64,000 nt of DNA from Lantana camara (GCA_037501455.1 CM074856.1:88610001-88674000), one strand, 5' to 3'. Shown: positions 26,901 to 37,954, counted from the first letter of the stretch. Numbers and translations: made by a program. Notes: generated by a model from the sequence alone, not told the origin.

Positions 26901-28076
26901 TGCTAGTAGCGATGGTGGCGCCGATAGAAGAAATCATCGACGATGGCTGTTAGGGATTTCCTCCATTTCGGATCTGAAACTCGAGAGAGAAGACGGAGGC
27001 GGTAGTGCGGACCTGAACCCTACTGCGGCGGTGGTCATGCGTCGGACCCGCACCCGGATCTGAGGCCAAAGAACAGGGGCTGAAGTTGTTGTGCTCTGTG
27101 GTTTCTCCTTCGGTTGAGGCAGAAGTGAGGGTGGTGGTGGTTCGGCGGCGTCTCTGGTTCTACAGCCGAGAGAGAGAACGGTGGAGCTTAGCTAGTGTGG
27201 TGGAAGTGCCCACTGCTCTAAATCTGGTGGTTAGCCGGCTGGAGCGGCGGCGAGATGGCGGGGCTTCTGGATATGGCGTTGGTGGTGGTCGCCTGAAATG
27301 GTAACCAACGGTGGAGACGGCACGGCGGCGGTGGTGTGGAAGGCGGTGGTTGTTGCGTCGCTGTTGCGCCGTTGCTGGGACAGCGATGCAGGTGCTTCCC
27401 TCCTCAGATCTGGAAGGTGGTGAGATGATGGCGGAGGGTCGTGGTGGTGGCAGAAAGGCGGAGATGGGGGATGGTCTCGCCGGAGAAGAAGATGTTGCGG
27501 CGGAGATGGAGATTGGCACAGCAACTGCTGCGCTGCTGCTTCTCGGAACAGAAAGAGGAAGGAAGAATGAGGAGCAGCTAGGGTTTATCGGTATAAGAAG
27601 ACCCCTTTCTTCCGAAATTACACAAAGGTCCCTCTGGAGTTAGGATGATGCAATTGAGTCCTCAAATTCCAATTAAGATTAATTAGGTCCAATTAGAGAT
27701 TGCGTAATTATAAAAGCATCCCCAAGATTTTAAAGAAAGTATTAGTAAGTCCAAATTCGAATTTTAGAAATTATAAAAGTACCCCAAAGATTTAAAGTGA
27801 TGTCCAATTAAGTCCAATTTAAATTTCTCATAATTAGAAATTGATCCCCAATTTTAATTAATTCCAAATTAGCCCACATAATTTAAATTAGGAGAGCAAT
27901 TAGGTATTACACACATATATCAATTAAGTACACATATGTCAAAAGGATGCAATCGAGCCAATTTAAACAATTAAAACATAGATAAAGAAATTCAAACACA
28001 CGCAGAGTTAATTAAATAACAATCTAATCGCATGGAAACAACATCGTATCTTGCTTCGAAAATGCAGGGTGTTAAA
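23967..28076 (-). repeat. LTR G1, 3' LTR (4.1 kb)
   Basis: It runs from TGTAACACCCCAGACGG to GCAGGGTGTTAAA, and the last bases were probably GTTACA, as in the copy ending at 52056. By eye it matches LTR G2 (30421-34531) at roughly 98 percent or better. Positions ~26940-27560 form a GC-rich island full of GGCGG and GGTGG, in contrast to the AT-rich rest. ORFs of up to 119 codons in that island, on both strands, look like composition effects. Confidence 0.9.
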
Positions 28077-28100
28077 CCCTTCCCCCCTTAAGAGAACCTG
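28077..28100 (-). other. Polypurine tract of element G
   Basis: In element sense a TTAAGGGGGGAAGGG tract directly precedes the 3' LTR. Just upstream lies GGGGACCAGGTTCT, a block also kept near the polypurine tract of element I at 44318-44342. Confidence 0.85.
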
Positions 28101-28403
28101 GTCCCCAGGTTCCACTACTGAGCTGGAAAAGCTTCGAGTTGCTAGTGCCTTAACCCTTCTCGAGGAATTGCGTAAAACATATCTTCCATTGTGAAGTTTA
28201 CTCTCATTGTCTTTACTGAACCTTTCTCGCGATGTCTCGTTGTCATTGGGATCCATTTGAGTACGGGACCGTTGTTTGCATCAATTTGTTCGATCATTCC
28301 CATAAGACGACTAGTTGTCACTGCACTCAACTTCGCTGCCGTTGGAAAATCGTCGCTTGCAGACCGTAGCCGGGACAACGCGTGTCGCACCCACAACAAA
28401 CAA

Positions 28404-28745
28404 GAGAGAGTCCCATCTCTCAACACGGAAGGTGAGAGAACCCCGTCTCTCAGACACAGAATTGAGAGAACCCCGTCTCTCAAGCACAGAATTGAGAGAA
28501 CCCCGTCTCTCGGCCTAAGTCGGACAGATTCCAACATCTCCCAACATTCTAGTTTGAGAAAATCCAACATTTCTCAAACCCCTAAATTCAAGAGAATCCA
28601 GCATCTCCTGAATACCTAAGTACAAGAGAATCCAACATCTCTCGTGCACGAAACATAGAAAGAATCCAGCATCTTTCTATTACACAAATAGAGAGAATCC
28701 TATATCTCTCCAACACGTAAAAAGAGGGAACCTAAGGTCTCTCTT
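28404..28745 (-). other. Array of about eleven hairpins with shared loops and changing stems
   Basis: Hairpins follow one another every ~30-45 bp. Examples on the plus strand: 28433-28452 (7-bp arms TGAGAGA), 28462-28483 (8 bp, TTGAGAGA), 28552-28579 (10 bp, GTTTGAGAAA), 28586-28613 (9 of 10 pairs), 28655-28680 (9 bp, ATAGAAAGA), 28691-28710 (6 bp) and 28722-28745 (8 pairs including one G-T). Loops are ACCCCG (three times) or ATCCAACA/ATCCAGCA. The array lies between gag and the 3' LTR, with no ORF. Only the first hairpin remains in the copies at ~34850 and ~52385. Confidence 0.8.
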
Positions 28746-29187
28746 ACACATAAATCCACCGATCAGTTATTCATAAATACACACATCATAGTAACACTTG
28801 ACGAAAAGTATGTGATGCATGTTTGGTGTACCTTACACAACTGATATCGGTGTCCCTTGAGCATAGGTTCAACACACATGCCTCTTCTCAAGGGGGATAT
28901 CGCGATGGAATCCCTATAAAACAAGGTTACAGTATGTATATACGTTATATGCAAGGTTAGCGAGCAATCAAGGGAGTTTTAAATCACATAGACATGCTTA
29001 ATCCAGATAAACACGTAACTTATTCATTTCAGTAACGGTTCACCAAAAACAGGTACTCCAGGTTATCAATGCTAGATCAGATATCCAAGTTATCACAATT
29101 AAAACCATAGTCATCGCACACATCAAGCAAAATAAGGTGAGAGTATTTAAGCGATGCATGTATGCAAATGCCATGAATGCTAATACC
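28746..29187. other. Interior of element G with no recognised gene
   Basis: Between the end of the gag frame and the hairpin array, where a normal Gypsy element would have kilobases of pol, I find no protease, reverse transcriptase or integrase motif on either strand. Confidence 0.7.
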
Positions 29188-30150
29188 TCAATATTCGGGT
29201 TCATCTTGATCTCTGATTTGAAGTCGATGATCTCGTATTCGTTGTTTGTTAGCTCTCGATCAATCACAATCGGAAACCTTGTGCTCTTTTGACCCGCAAG
29301 CATAACACCTCTTCAATCGATCTCGACACGCGTCGTAAGCATGGTTGGTTCCTCCACAATGGGTACACGGTTGGATTTCTTTCATCGGCTTTGGAGGGTT
29401 CCTGTTCTTATGCTTCTTTCCACGAATCTTCTTAGTTCGAGTTCCTTGTTGATAGGATTCCTCTGTCACGTATAAATTTGAGCATAAACCCAGCTTAGGT
29501 CTAGGCACTGTCACATTTCTTTCCTTACTTTTTGTCAACCACCTATTTTCCACTCGTAATGCTACCTCCGTAGCTTTATCCCACGTACTTGTATCCTCTG
29601 TAATCAAAGCTTCTTTGAATTCATTTCGGAGGCCTTTCATGAAATACCAAGCCTTCACCCGATCGCTACCCGTAATGTGGGGCACATACACGCCCAACCT
29701 CTCAAATTCCCCTATGTAGTCCACAACGATTCTTTCTTCTTATTTCAAAGTGAGGAATTCTTCGAATCTTCATTCTTGTAAAATGACCGGTGCAAACCTC
29801 TTTCGGAATTCTCGAACAAACACATTCCACGTCAACTCCTCGCTCGTTGCCTCTAATTGTTGGGCAAGTCTTCTCCACCATTGTCTTGCTTGACCTTGTA
29901 GGAGGAACGTAGCAAGGCGAGCCATATCTTGAGAGTTGCATGGCCATACTTCAAAGATGCTCTCTATTTCCGAAAGCCACTCTTCGGCCCTTATATCATT
30001 TCCTTCTCGAAATTGGGGAGGATTAAATGTCCTAAATTCTCGGTACATCATCGCCATCAAATTCATTGGTGGTAATTCAGTCGAAGAATGTCCCCGATCG
30101 TTCAGATTTGGATGAGAAGGTTGACTGTGGTATTGTTGACGCGGTGACAT
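29188..30150 (-). pseudogene. Gypsy gag of element G, three internal stops
   Basis: One frame runs from ATG 30150 (MSPRQQYHSQ) to a stop at 29190-29188, about 320 codons. It has the capsid region typical of plant Gypsy gag (FNPPQFREGNDIRAEEWL, then QARQWWRRL and the FERLGVYVPH...LRNEFKEAL block) and a pair of zinc-binding motifs near 29370-29260 (CTHCGGTNHAYDAC and CYACGSKEHKVSDC). Internal stops are TGA at 29772-29770, TAA near 29730 and TGA at 29262-29260. No frame shift is needed. No protease or pol follows, so this was a gag-only element using polymerase from elsewhere (inference). Confidence 0.85.
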
Positions 30151-30420
30151 CCTGAAAATCTCAACAACTTCAATAACGAAATATGCATGTCGATTAGTAA
30201 ATGCTCATGCCACGTACTAAAGCAATCAAGAGTTACCAAAGAATGCAATGCATCACATAGTATAGATTCAGTAGAGTGATGAAAATTCGAATGCATAGCT
30301 CTTCAAATCATAATGCAGGTGCGTACATAACCAAATTGTCCTACGTCGTACGACCTAGACAGACACAACACGACCCTAGAGCTCGGTTTTGCAACCTAGA
30401 GCTCTGATACCACTTAAAGA
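30151..30420 (-). other. Leader and primer-binding site of element G
   Basis: The primer-binding site TGGTATCAGAGC is on the minus strand at 30412-30401, 8 bp from LTR G2. About 250 bp of AT-rich leader separate it from the gag ATG. Nothing else is recognised. Confidence 0.85.
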
Positions 30421-33400
30421 TGTAACACCCCAGACGGAAGATGCCACATCCCCTGCACTAAGACCCAGACCCGGTCACGAAATGGAAAGTCCATGCCCGA
30501 ATCCGAATCATAGCGAACGGGAGACCAACTCACACACTAGGCTAGGCGGATCTAACTTGACAAACTCAGAGTGCGGAAGCAATTAAAACCAACAACAATA
30601 GATAGCGGAAGCATTTAAAACAAAACATGCAAAGCAGCTGACGGGTTCAACTAGCATAAATACCTAGTCCCGAATCAATTCATAATCCAACATAATAAAC
30701 AGCATAAGCATCATCATAATATCTACTAACATCCAACTACTAGCTTACTAACCCCACACGGGTTTAAGTCTAAGTAGAACATAAACATAACCTTCAAGTG
30801 TGAACCATAAATACATAACATAAATAAAGTATGCGACAAATGCATCCTAATACCAACTAGACTGACAAGTGTGACTCAGGAGACTCACTTCCGCCTAGCT
30901 CAAGCAAAAAGGAAACCTGCGGACTAAAAGATAAATGAGGTGTCAGTCAACTGACTGAGTGAGGGGGCTAACGCACACCCACAATATATATATACAGAGC
31001 AAAGCACATATCAAAAGGGTGGACTCACGAACCGGAAATAGGTGTTGCATACCAAAGCGTTTCAAAGCAAAACCCAAATATATATATATATTTAGAAACA
31101 TTTTCAGAAACTCTATTCCGATTCATGATCCCCATAACATATCATATCATATGTTCGGCGAGTACGAGCTTCCAACCTCAACTCCTCATATCATAACAAA
31201 ACAGAAATAACATACGAACCTCAACTCCGGGTGATGGTAGGGTTGCGCGACCCTAACCATCCATACAGTCGAGGGGAGTACTGATGCTACTCAAACCCTC
31301 AGGACTCCGTTTCCCAACCAAACCTCCTGGTGGGTGCCGGTAGATCCTCTTCATACCGATGGAGACTACGCACAGGTATATCCCCGACGGCCCTAACCGT
31401 CCCGGGGGCTCCTTACCCGTAGCTCCTGGGCCCCATAACAGAACATAACATAACATATACCAACTTTCATAGCAATCTCGCTACATAATCATAACATAAC
31501 TTAACTTTTCGAAATAGCTTACATATGCCTTCATACTTAATTTCCAAAACTGAAGTTGTATCATAAGGTCATAATCATATCATATCCAACACATATTTAA
31601 TCGTATATATATAGTATATAATCGCATGCGGGGATTGAAATCATCATATTGGGGTCATAGGTCGTTTAACTATACAAAATCCTAAACCTCACCTGAGAAG
31701 CGACAAGATACGAGAACTGAAAAGACTGGTGCAAACTCGATCGGGTTATCTCCGCCCTGGAGATCTCTGTACAAAATAAGAATACGGTGTACTCGTAAGG
31801 AACGACTCAATATGAGATCAAGAAGACGCACGATGATGCTCATTATGATAGTGGTATGCATAAATGTCCATGTTGTGCTTTTAATGTGGTGTCGTGGTCA
31901 ATGAAGGTATATCAATGCACAACGAAGTCATACTTACAAGTAACAATCCTAACTATAAGTATAAGATGAATTCAAATATTGTACAATTAATGTTTCACGT
32001 TGACATTTAAACTCAAACAATCCATGTCAACAAGAAGACCGATTAAACAAATTCAGGTTCTCTAACCCTTCTATACTCAATAGGGTTCAAGCAGTACGTA
32101 GATGAGGCATTAAATCCATGTATACACCTTAGCCGCACTAAAGAGTAAGATTTAGATTTAATTACAAGAGGACTGATTCATTTTAATATCTTATACTTAA
32201 ACATATGCAAATAAAAATCATTGTCATAATAAAATAATTACATCTCCTAATCATACAAAACATGCTGACTCGCACACCAACAATATTAGTCTTAACCACT
32301 TTACCAACTCCAAGTTCCCAGCTAGACTAACACATGCATAACTCCCCACTTAAATGATTCATGCTTGACTAGCCCAGTTTAATTTAATAAGTAATATTAT
32401 ACCCAAACAAGTTAAATATTATAACAAGAAACCCCTTTAGACACTTTTAGCATCATAAGCACATTTATTCTCACGAATCACTAAACACGGTAGGGAAGAT
32501 TCTAATAATAGATTCCATTAACACATAACCATCATTAAAGCCAATTACATTTAATTTGTTCGCATATCATAACAAGTGAATACTTACTAATTGTTCTTCG
32601 GTTAAGATTTATAAGTTTGCAATGATCCAACCCACACAATTGCAGCTATATATATTCATACAAATCTAACGAAAATTAGGAAAATCATAGGTTTACCAAA
32701 CCCCTCAAACAGCAGAACCAAAGAGGATTACATTTAATTACATAATTACATAAGTATTCAAATTGAATTCATCCACTAAATCTATTCTTACACTTACAAA
32801 GTAATTTGCATGTTATTCCAGAACTAACAAATTGCCTTTTAACTTAAATAGCTACCAAACATCCATATATGTACATTAGACAGCACCTAATATCATCAAA
32901 CACAACATTTGGTGCCCTCAGTAAATCGAGTTTCTGGACCAATGAGATATATCGCAAATTATGGAACAATATCAACTAAAACTTGATTTCAAGAACAGAA
33001 CTAAAACATTCATTTCAATAATAAATCAATTTACTGAAACCAGACATACAAATTCTAATTTGTTAAAGGACCAAAATACCAATTCAGTCACGTTTAATGT
33101 CACTCCCAGATCGATTACATTCATAGATCCTATACGACTATATAGACACAAATCGCAATTAAAATAAGTTACAATAAACATGAAATTGATGAAATTGGTT
33201 AGGCTCACATTCTGGAAGGAAGAAAAATAGCAGTCTTGCAATGATGGTTGGTGGGAATGGACAGCCAAGAGATGGTGGCTGCCAATTGAAACTCCGGTGA
33301 GGAATCTGAGTTGGCCGGAAAGGGTAGATGCAAACCTGTTGGGGTGAGGAGATGGTGCTAGTAGCGATGGTGGCGCCGATAGAAGAAATCATCGACGATG

Positions 33401-34531
33401 GTTGTTAGGGATTTCCTCCATTTCGGATCTGAAACTCGAGAGAGAAGACGGAGGCGGTAGTGCGGACCTGAACCCTACTGCGGCGGTGGTCATGCGTCGG
33501 ACTCGCACCCAGATCTGAGGCCAAAGAACAGGGGCTGAAGTTGTTGTGCTCTGTGGTTTCTCCTTCGGTTGAGGCAGAAGTGAGGGTGGTGGTGGTTCGG
33601 CGGCGTCTCTGGTTCTACAGCCGAGAGAGGGAATGGTGGAGCTTAGCTAGTGTGGTGGAAGTGCCCGCTGCTCTAAATCTGGCGGTTAGCCGGCTGGAGC
33701 GGCGGCGAGATGGCGGGGCTTCTGGATATGGCGTTGGTGGTGGTCGCCTGAAATGGTAACCAACGGTGGAGACGGCACGGCGGCGGTGGTGTGGAAGGCG
33801 GTGGTTGTTGCGCCGCTGTTGCGCCGTTGCTGGGACAGCGATGCAGGTGCTTCCCTCCTCAGATCTGGAAGGTGGTGAGATGATGGCGGAGGGTCGTGGT
33901 GGTGGCAGAAAGGCGGAGATGGGGGGTGGTCTCGCCGGAGAAGAAGATGTTGCGGCGGAGATGGAGATTGGCACAGCAACTGCTGCGCTGCTGCTTCTCG
34001 GAACAGAAAGAGGAAGGAAGAATGAGGAGCAGCTAGGGTTTATCGGTATAAGAAGACCCCTTTCTTCCGAAATTGCACAAAGGTCCCTCTAGAGTTAGGA
34101 TGATGCAATTGAGTCCTCAAATTCCAATTAAGATTTATTAGGTCCAATTAGAGATTGCGTAATTATAAAAGCATCCCCAAGATTTTAAAGAAAGTATTAG
34201 TAAGTCCAAATTCGAATTTTAGAAATTATAAAAGTACCCCAAAGATTTAAAATGATGTCCAATTAAGTCCAATTTAAATTTCTCATAATTAGAAATTGAT
34301 CCCCAATTTTAATTAATTCCAAATTAGCCCACATAATTTAAATTAGGAGAGCAATTAGGTATTACACACATATATCAATTAAGTACACATATGTCAAAAG
34401 GATGCAATCGAGCCAATTTAAACAATTAAAACATAGATAAAGAAATTCAAACACACGCAGAGTTAATTAAATAACAATCTAATCGCATGGAAACAGCATC
34501 GTATCTTGCTTCGAAAATGCAGGGTGTTAAA
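30421..34531 (-). repeat. LTR G2, 5' LTR of the gag-bearing interior (4.1 kb)
   Basis: It starts TGTAACACCCCAGACGG right after the primer-binding site and ends AGGGTGTTAAA. It is nearly identical to LTR G1, including the GC island (~33400-34020). On its right it is followed by a second polypurine-side interior (34532), so it also acts as the 3' LTR of a second, truncated unit. Confidence 0.9.
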
Positions 34532-34888
34532 CCCTTTCCCCCTTAAGAGAACCTGGTCCCCAGGTTCCACTACTGAGCTGGAAGAGCTTCAAGTTGCTAG
34601 TGCCTTAACCCTTCTCAAGGAATTGCGTAAAACATAGCTTCCGATGTGAAGTTTACTCTCATTGTCTTTACTGAACCTTTCTCGTGATGTCTCGTTGTCA
34701 TTGGGATCTATTTGAGTACGGGACCGTTGTTTTCATCAATTTGTTCGATCATTCCCATAAGACGACTAGTTGTCACTGCACTCAACTTCGCTGCTGTTGC
34801 AAAATCATCGCTTGCAGACCGTAGCCGGGACAACGCGTGTCGCACCCACAACAAACAAGAGAGAGTCCCATCTCTCAACACGGAGAAG
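34532..34888 (-). repeat. Second, truncated copy of the element G interior
   Basis: Matches 28077-28430 from the polypurine tract up to the first hairpin (CTCTCAACACGG), then joins TRIM sequence. Both partners read GGAAGG near the joint, so a short shared sequence may have guided the join. It contains no gene. Confidence 0.85.
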
Positions 34889-34944
34889 GCTTAGTTCTCC
34901 TCTTCTTCCGATGTGGGAAAAGCACTTTGAGCTTTACAGTCCTT
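34889..34944 (-). repeat. Truncated TRIM LTR (a) and remnant interior
   Basis: A 3'-side piece of the TRIM LTR ending TTTACA at 34938, followed by six bases left over from the ~69-bp TRIM interior. The next LTR starts at 34945. Confidence 0.8.
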
Positions 34945-35366
34945 TGTAACAGCCCGAAAACCCGCCTGTCGATATTGTCCGCTTTGGTGGGCTAAGCGAC
35001 ACCACCCTCACGGTTTTGTTTCCCCCATTGGTATTTAAACCCAAAGGTGCCCAGCCAGGAAAAGGCCTCAACAGGGAAGAGGTATCCACCCCCTTATAAG
35101 GAAGGCTTAGTTCTCCTCTTCTTCCGATGTGGGACAAGCACTTTGAGCTTTACAGTCCACCCCCCCATAAGGGCCCAGTGTCCTCGCTGGCACACCGGAC
35201 CGGGTCCCAGCTCTGATACCATTTGTAACAGCCCGAAAACCCGCCTGTCGATATTGTCCGCTTTGGTGGGCTAAGCGACACCACCCTCACGGTTTTGTTT
35301 CTGCCGTTGGTATTTAAACCCAAAGGTGCCCAGCCAGGAAAAGGCCTCAACAAGGAAGAGGTATCC
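34945..35366 (-). mobile_element. TRIM element, unit 1
   Basis: A terminal-repeat retrotransposon in miniature: LTR b (34945-35154, 210 bp, TGTAACAGCCC...TTTACA), a 69-bp interior (35155-35223) and LTR c (35224-35366, truncated). In minus-strand sense the interior holds little more than a TGGTATCAGAGC primer-binding site at one end and a GGGGGGGTGGAC polypurine tract at the other. It encodes nothing and would use enzymes of other elements. Confidence 0.85.
35094..35135 (-). promoter_or_regulatory. snRNA-type promoter pair (USE and TATA) in the TRIM LTR
   Basis: On the minus strand GTCCCACATCG (35135-35125) matches the plant U-snRNA upstream sequence element RTCCCACATCG at all positions. TATAA follows after 26 bp (35098-35094), about 34 bp centre to centre. 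That is the four-turn spacing described for RNA polymerase II snRNA genes in plants. The same pair recurs in LTR f on the plus strand (35820-35830 and 35857-35861). Promoter activity is inferred. Confidence 0.55.
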
Positions 35367-35807
35367 TGTAATAGCCCGAAAACCCGCCTGTCGATATTGT
35401 CCGCTTTGGTAGGCTAAGCGACACCACCCTTACGGTTTTGTTTCTCCCGCTGGTATTTAAACCCAAAGGTGCCCAGCCAGGAAAAGGCCTCAACAAGGAA
35501 GAGGTATCCACCCCCTTATAAGGAAGGCTTAGTTCTCCTCTTCTTCCGATGTTGGACAAGCACTTTGAGCTTTACAGTCCACCCCCCCATAAGGGCCCAG
35601 CGTCCTCGCTGGCACACCGGACCGGGTCCCAGCTCTGATACCATTTGTAACAGCGCGAAAACCCGCCTGTCGATATTGTCCGCTTTGGTGGGCTAAGCGA
35701 CACCACCCTCACGGTTTTGTTTCTCCCGGTGGTATTTAAACCCAAAGGTGCCCAGCCAGGAAAAGGCCTCAACAAGGAAGAGGTATCCACCCCCTTATAA
35801 GGAAGGC
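35367..35807 (-). mobile_element. TRIM element, unit 2
   Basis: LTR d (35367-35576), a 69-bp interior (35577-35645) and LTR e (35646-35807, truncated after CTTATAAGGAAGGC). Unit 1's LTR c ends abruptly where LTR d begins, so the array arose by recombination. The second copy of this locus (52410-53113) lacks ~422 bp corresponding to one LTR pair and interior. Confidence 0.85.
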
Positions 35808-36010
35808 CTCAAAGTGCTTGTCCCACATCGGAAGAAGAGGATAACTAAGCCTTCCTTATAAGGGGGTGGATACCTCTTCCTTGTTGAGACCTTTTCCTGG
35901 TTGGGCACCTTTGGGTTTAAATACCAGCGGGAGAAACAAAACCGTGAGGGTGGTGTCGCTTAGCCCACCAAAGCGGACAATATCGACAGGCGGGTTTTCG
36001 GGCTGTTACA
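35808..36010 (+). repeat. Inverted TRIM LTR (f) closing the composite
   Basis: The TRIM LTR in opposite orientation, missing its first bases, ending CGGGCTGTTACA directly before GGACT (target duplication of composite G). With LTR e it forms an inverted repeat of ~160 bp per arm around ~40 bp, able to form a long hairpin or double-stranded RNA. Confidence 0.85.
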
Positions 36011-36750
36011 GGACTCGTGTCTCACACGTGTATATATATATTGTATGTGTTAAATAATTAATGTGTTAATTATTTAATGGACTATGGTTTAATTTTTGAA
36101 TTAAAATGAACGTCTTATTTTGGAGAAATTAATCTATTTAATTAATTATGAATTAATTAATTAATAAATAAGTTATTTATTAATTAATAAATAAAGTATA
36201 ATATTATCCAAAAGGGTTTTGGATATTTTAGCTCTCTTAAAAGTTGATTTGGATTAGAATTCAAAATCAAGGTTTGGAATTACTTGATGATCAAGTAATA
36301 AGAGAGAGGGACCAAATCCTTAGTCCAATAGGACTAGGTTTCGGCCGCCCCTCCCTTTGCTATATAGGGGAGCTCGAGCTCCCCTTAAGATTGATAATTT
36401 CTTTTGGTTCATGTGTTGAACACCATCCTTTCTCCAAGATAAAATAAACCCTAGGTTAAGCCTAAACACTAACTAGAGAACTAGCATCCTTACTAGTTAG
36501 ATTGTAGTCAAGTTGGTGGACTATCTCTAGAGAGCTTCAATTTAGAAGTTTTTTAAAGATTCGAGCTTTACCAAGGAGAGGGGATCAAGCTGCGAGAAGA
36601 GCGTTCTTAAGTGGCTTGAAATGCTTCAAGAAAGATTATTTAAAAGTAAGTTTCTTTACCTTACGAATTTGGATTCATGATTGCGAGTTTCGATCCTTTT
36701 GTTGGAAAATTTTTAAATTTCCGCTGCTTTCTGATTCCGTTTTTCCAACA
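36011..36750 (+). repeat. Copia solo LTR F, right part
   Basis: Resumes the Copia LTR exactly where it stopped at 23966, inside the CACGTG cluster. It includes a TATATA box near 36360 within the GAGCTCGAGCTCC surroundings seen in the intact Copia LTRs, and ends TTTTTCCAACA. GGAGG at 36751-36755 matches 22762-22766, giving a perfect 5-bp target duplication for F. Confidence 0.9.
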
Positions 36751-37954
36751 GGAGGAATTGGGAGGGAGAGAGTGTGATTTTGTGTCTTGAAAATGAATCT
36801 CTAAGGGGTATTTATAGGTAGGAATTAGGGACCTTAGGGCAATTTTCTGAGAATATGGAAGAGATGTGGAAGATCTCTAACCCACACATTTGTATGGAAT
36901 TTTTGTAGGAAATGTGGAAATCTCTAAATCACACAAATGTAGGGAATTTTTGTAGGAAATGTGGTTCACTTCACATATTTAGACTTTCTATGTTTAGAAA
37001 GGTGAGGTCATGAATGATGTCATAGGGAATAAAAATAAATATAAAATAATGTAAAATTTATTCAAGAGTCGAGAGACGAGAACTTGGAGTGGTAAAAATA
37101 ATGAAATGATGAGTGAAAAATAAGCTTCGTTATGATTATAAATGTGGAACGTTTAGGTTTTTCGTTTGCAAGTTATAAACGTTAGAGGTGATGAAAATCA
37201 TGATCAAATTATATGAACAAAGCTATGATAAGTTTAAAGGTTGGGAAAAATTATCATAGTTGGAGAAAAAATCATGAAACGTTTTAAGTATAATTTTGAA
37301 TTAAATGAAAGCTAATCGTTTATGATAAAATGATAATTTTAAAAAGGGAAAAATATTTATAAAATATGCTATGGTTGAAATCAAGTTTCGGTAAATGTAT
37401 GAAAATTTATAAAATAATCCAATTATTGTTTTAACTATAATATTGAATATCAAAAAGTGAACGAATAAAAAGTTGTTTACGGTTGGAATATCTAGGGTTT
37501 TTAGACGGTTTTTAGGATGGGAATCATGGTTCACGGAAAATGTTAAAATCCTCAAAATAATGTGAAGATTCATTTGGTTATAATATTGGGTAGGAAAAAG
37601 TGTTCCGGGGAATAAACTAAAATTTAGGAAAAATCTAGGGTTTTAGGGGTATTTTTGTAATTTTTGACCTAAAATTGTAGGAATGAGTTTTGAGACATAA
37701 GTAGGGAATTCAGGTGCTTGAAAGAGATAAATACTGGACTTCTAAGATTCTATGAGAAGGGTACCAAGATACATGCTAAATAAAGGGAAGAATTTAAATA
37801 CGAACTTCTTAAATAGAAATATAACATATAGAGGCACATAAATCACATAAGAATGCAATGCATGAAGAGAGTAAATAGGGATCGAGATTATAAACGCTTC
37901 TGGATCAACCCTTTACTTACCTTTCCCAACTTGGCCCTGACTACAACTGTTACA
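36751..37954 (-). repeat. LTR D, third piece and end
   Basis: Resumes the A/D family LTR after F: GGAGG, then GGGAGGGAGAGAG and a TATA-type TATTTATAGG near 36810, through to ACTGTTACA at 37954. Matches LTR A from about 14850 to 16048. AT-rich and noncoding. Confidence 0.85.

Larger units (their letters stand above)
23967..36010 (-). mobile_element. Composite Gypsy/TRIM insertion G, flanked by GGACA
   Basis: Plus-strand order: Gypsy LTR (23967-28076), interior with gag only (28077-30420), second LTR (30421-34531), start of a second interior (34532-34888), then a TRIM array (34889-36010). The outer ends TGTAAC and GTTACA belong to two different families. GGACA at 23962-23966 and GGACT at 36011-36015 look like the target duplication; the copy at 53114 still reads GGACA. 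LTR-interior-LTR-interior order suggests recombination between tandem copies followed by loss of the right part. Confidence 0.8.

Noticed and set aside
28404..28745. CRISPR-like array
   Set aside because: The repeats are hairpins with changing arms and no constant repeat/spacer structure, inside a plant retrotransposon.
27086..34092. ORFs of 70-119 codons in the GC islands of LTRs G1 and G2, on both strands
   Set aside because: They overlap each other in several frames, are Arg/Pro/Ser-rich repeats of GGCGG-type DNA, and agree between the two LTRs only because the LTRs are nearly identical.
34945..36010. Cassandra-type TRIM with a 5S rRNA promoter
   Set aside because: No 5S A-box, intermediate element or C-box sequence is seen in the LTR; a snRNA-type USE/TATA pair is present instead.
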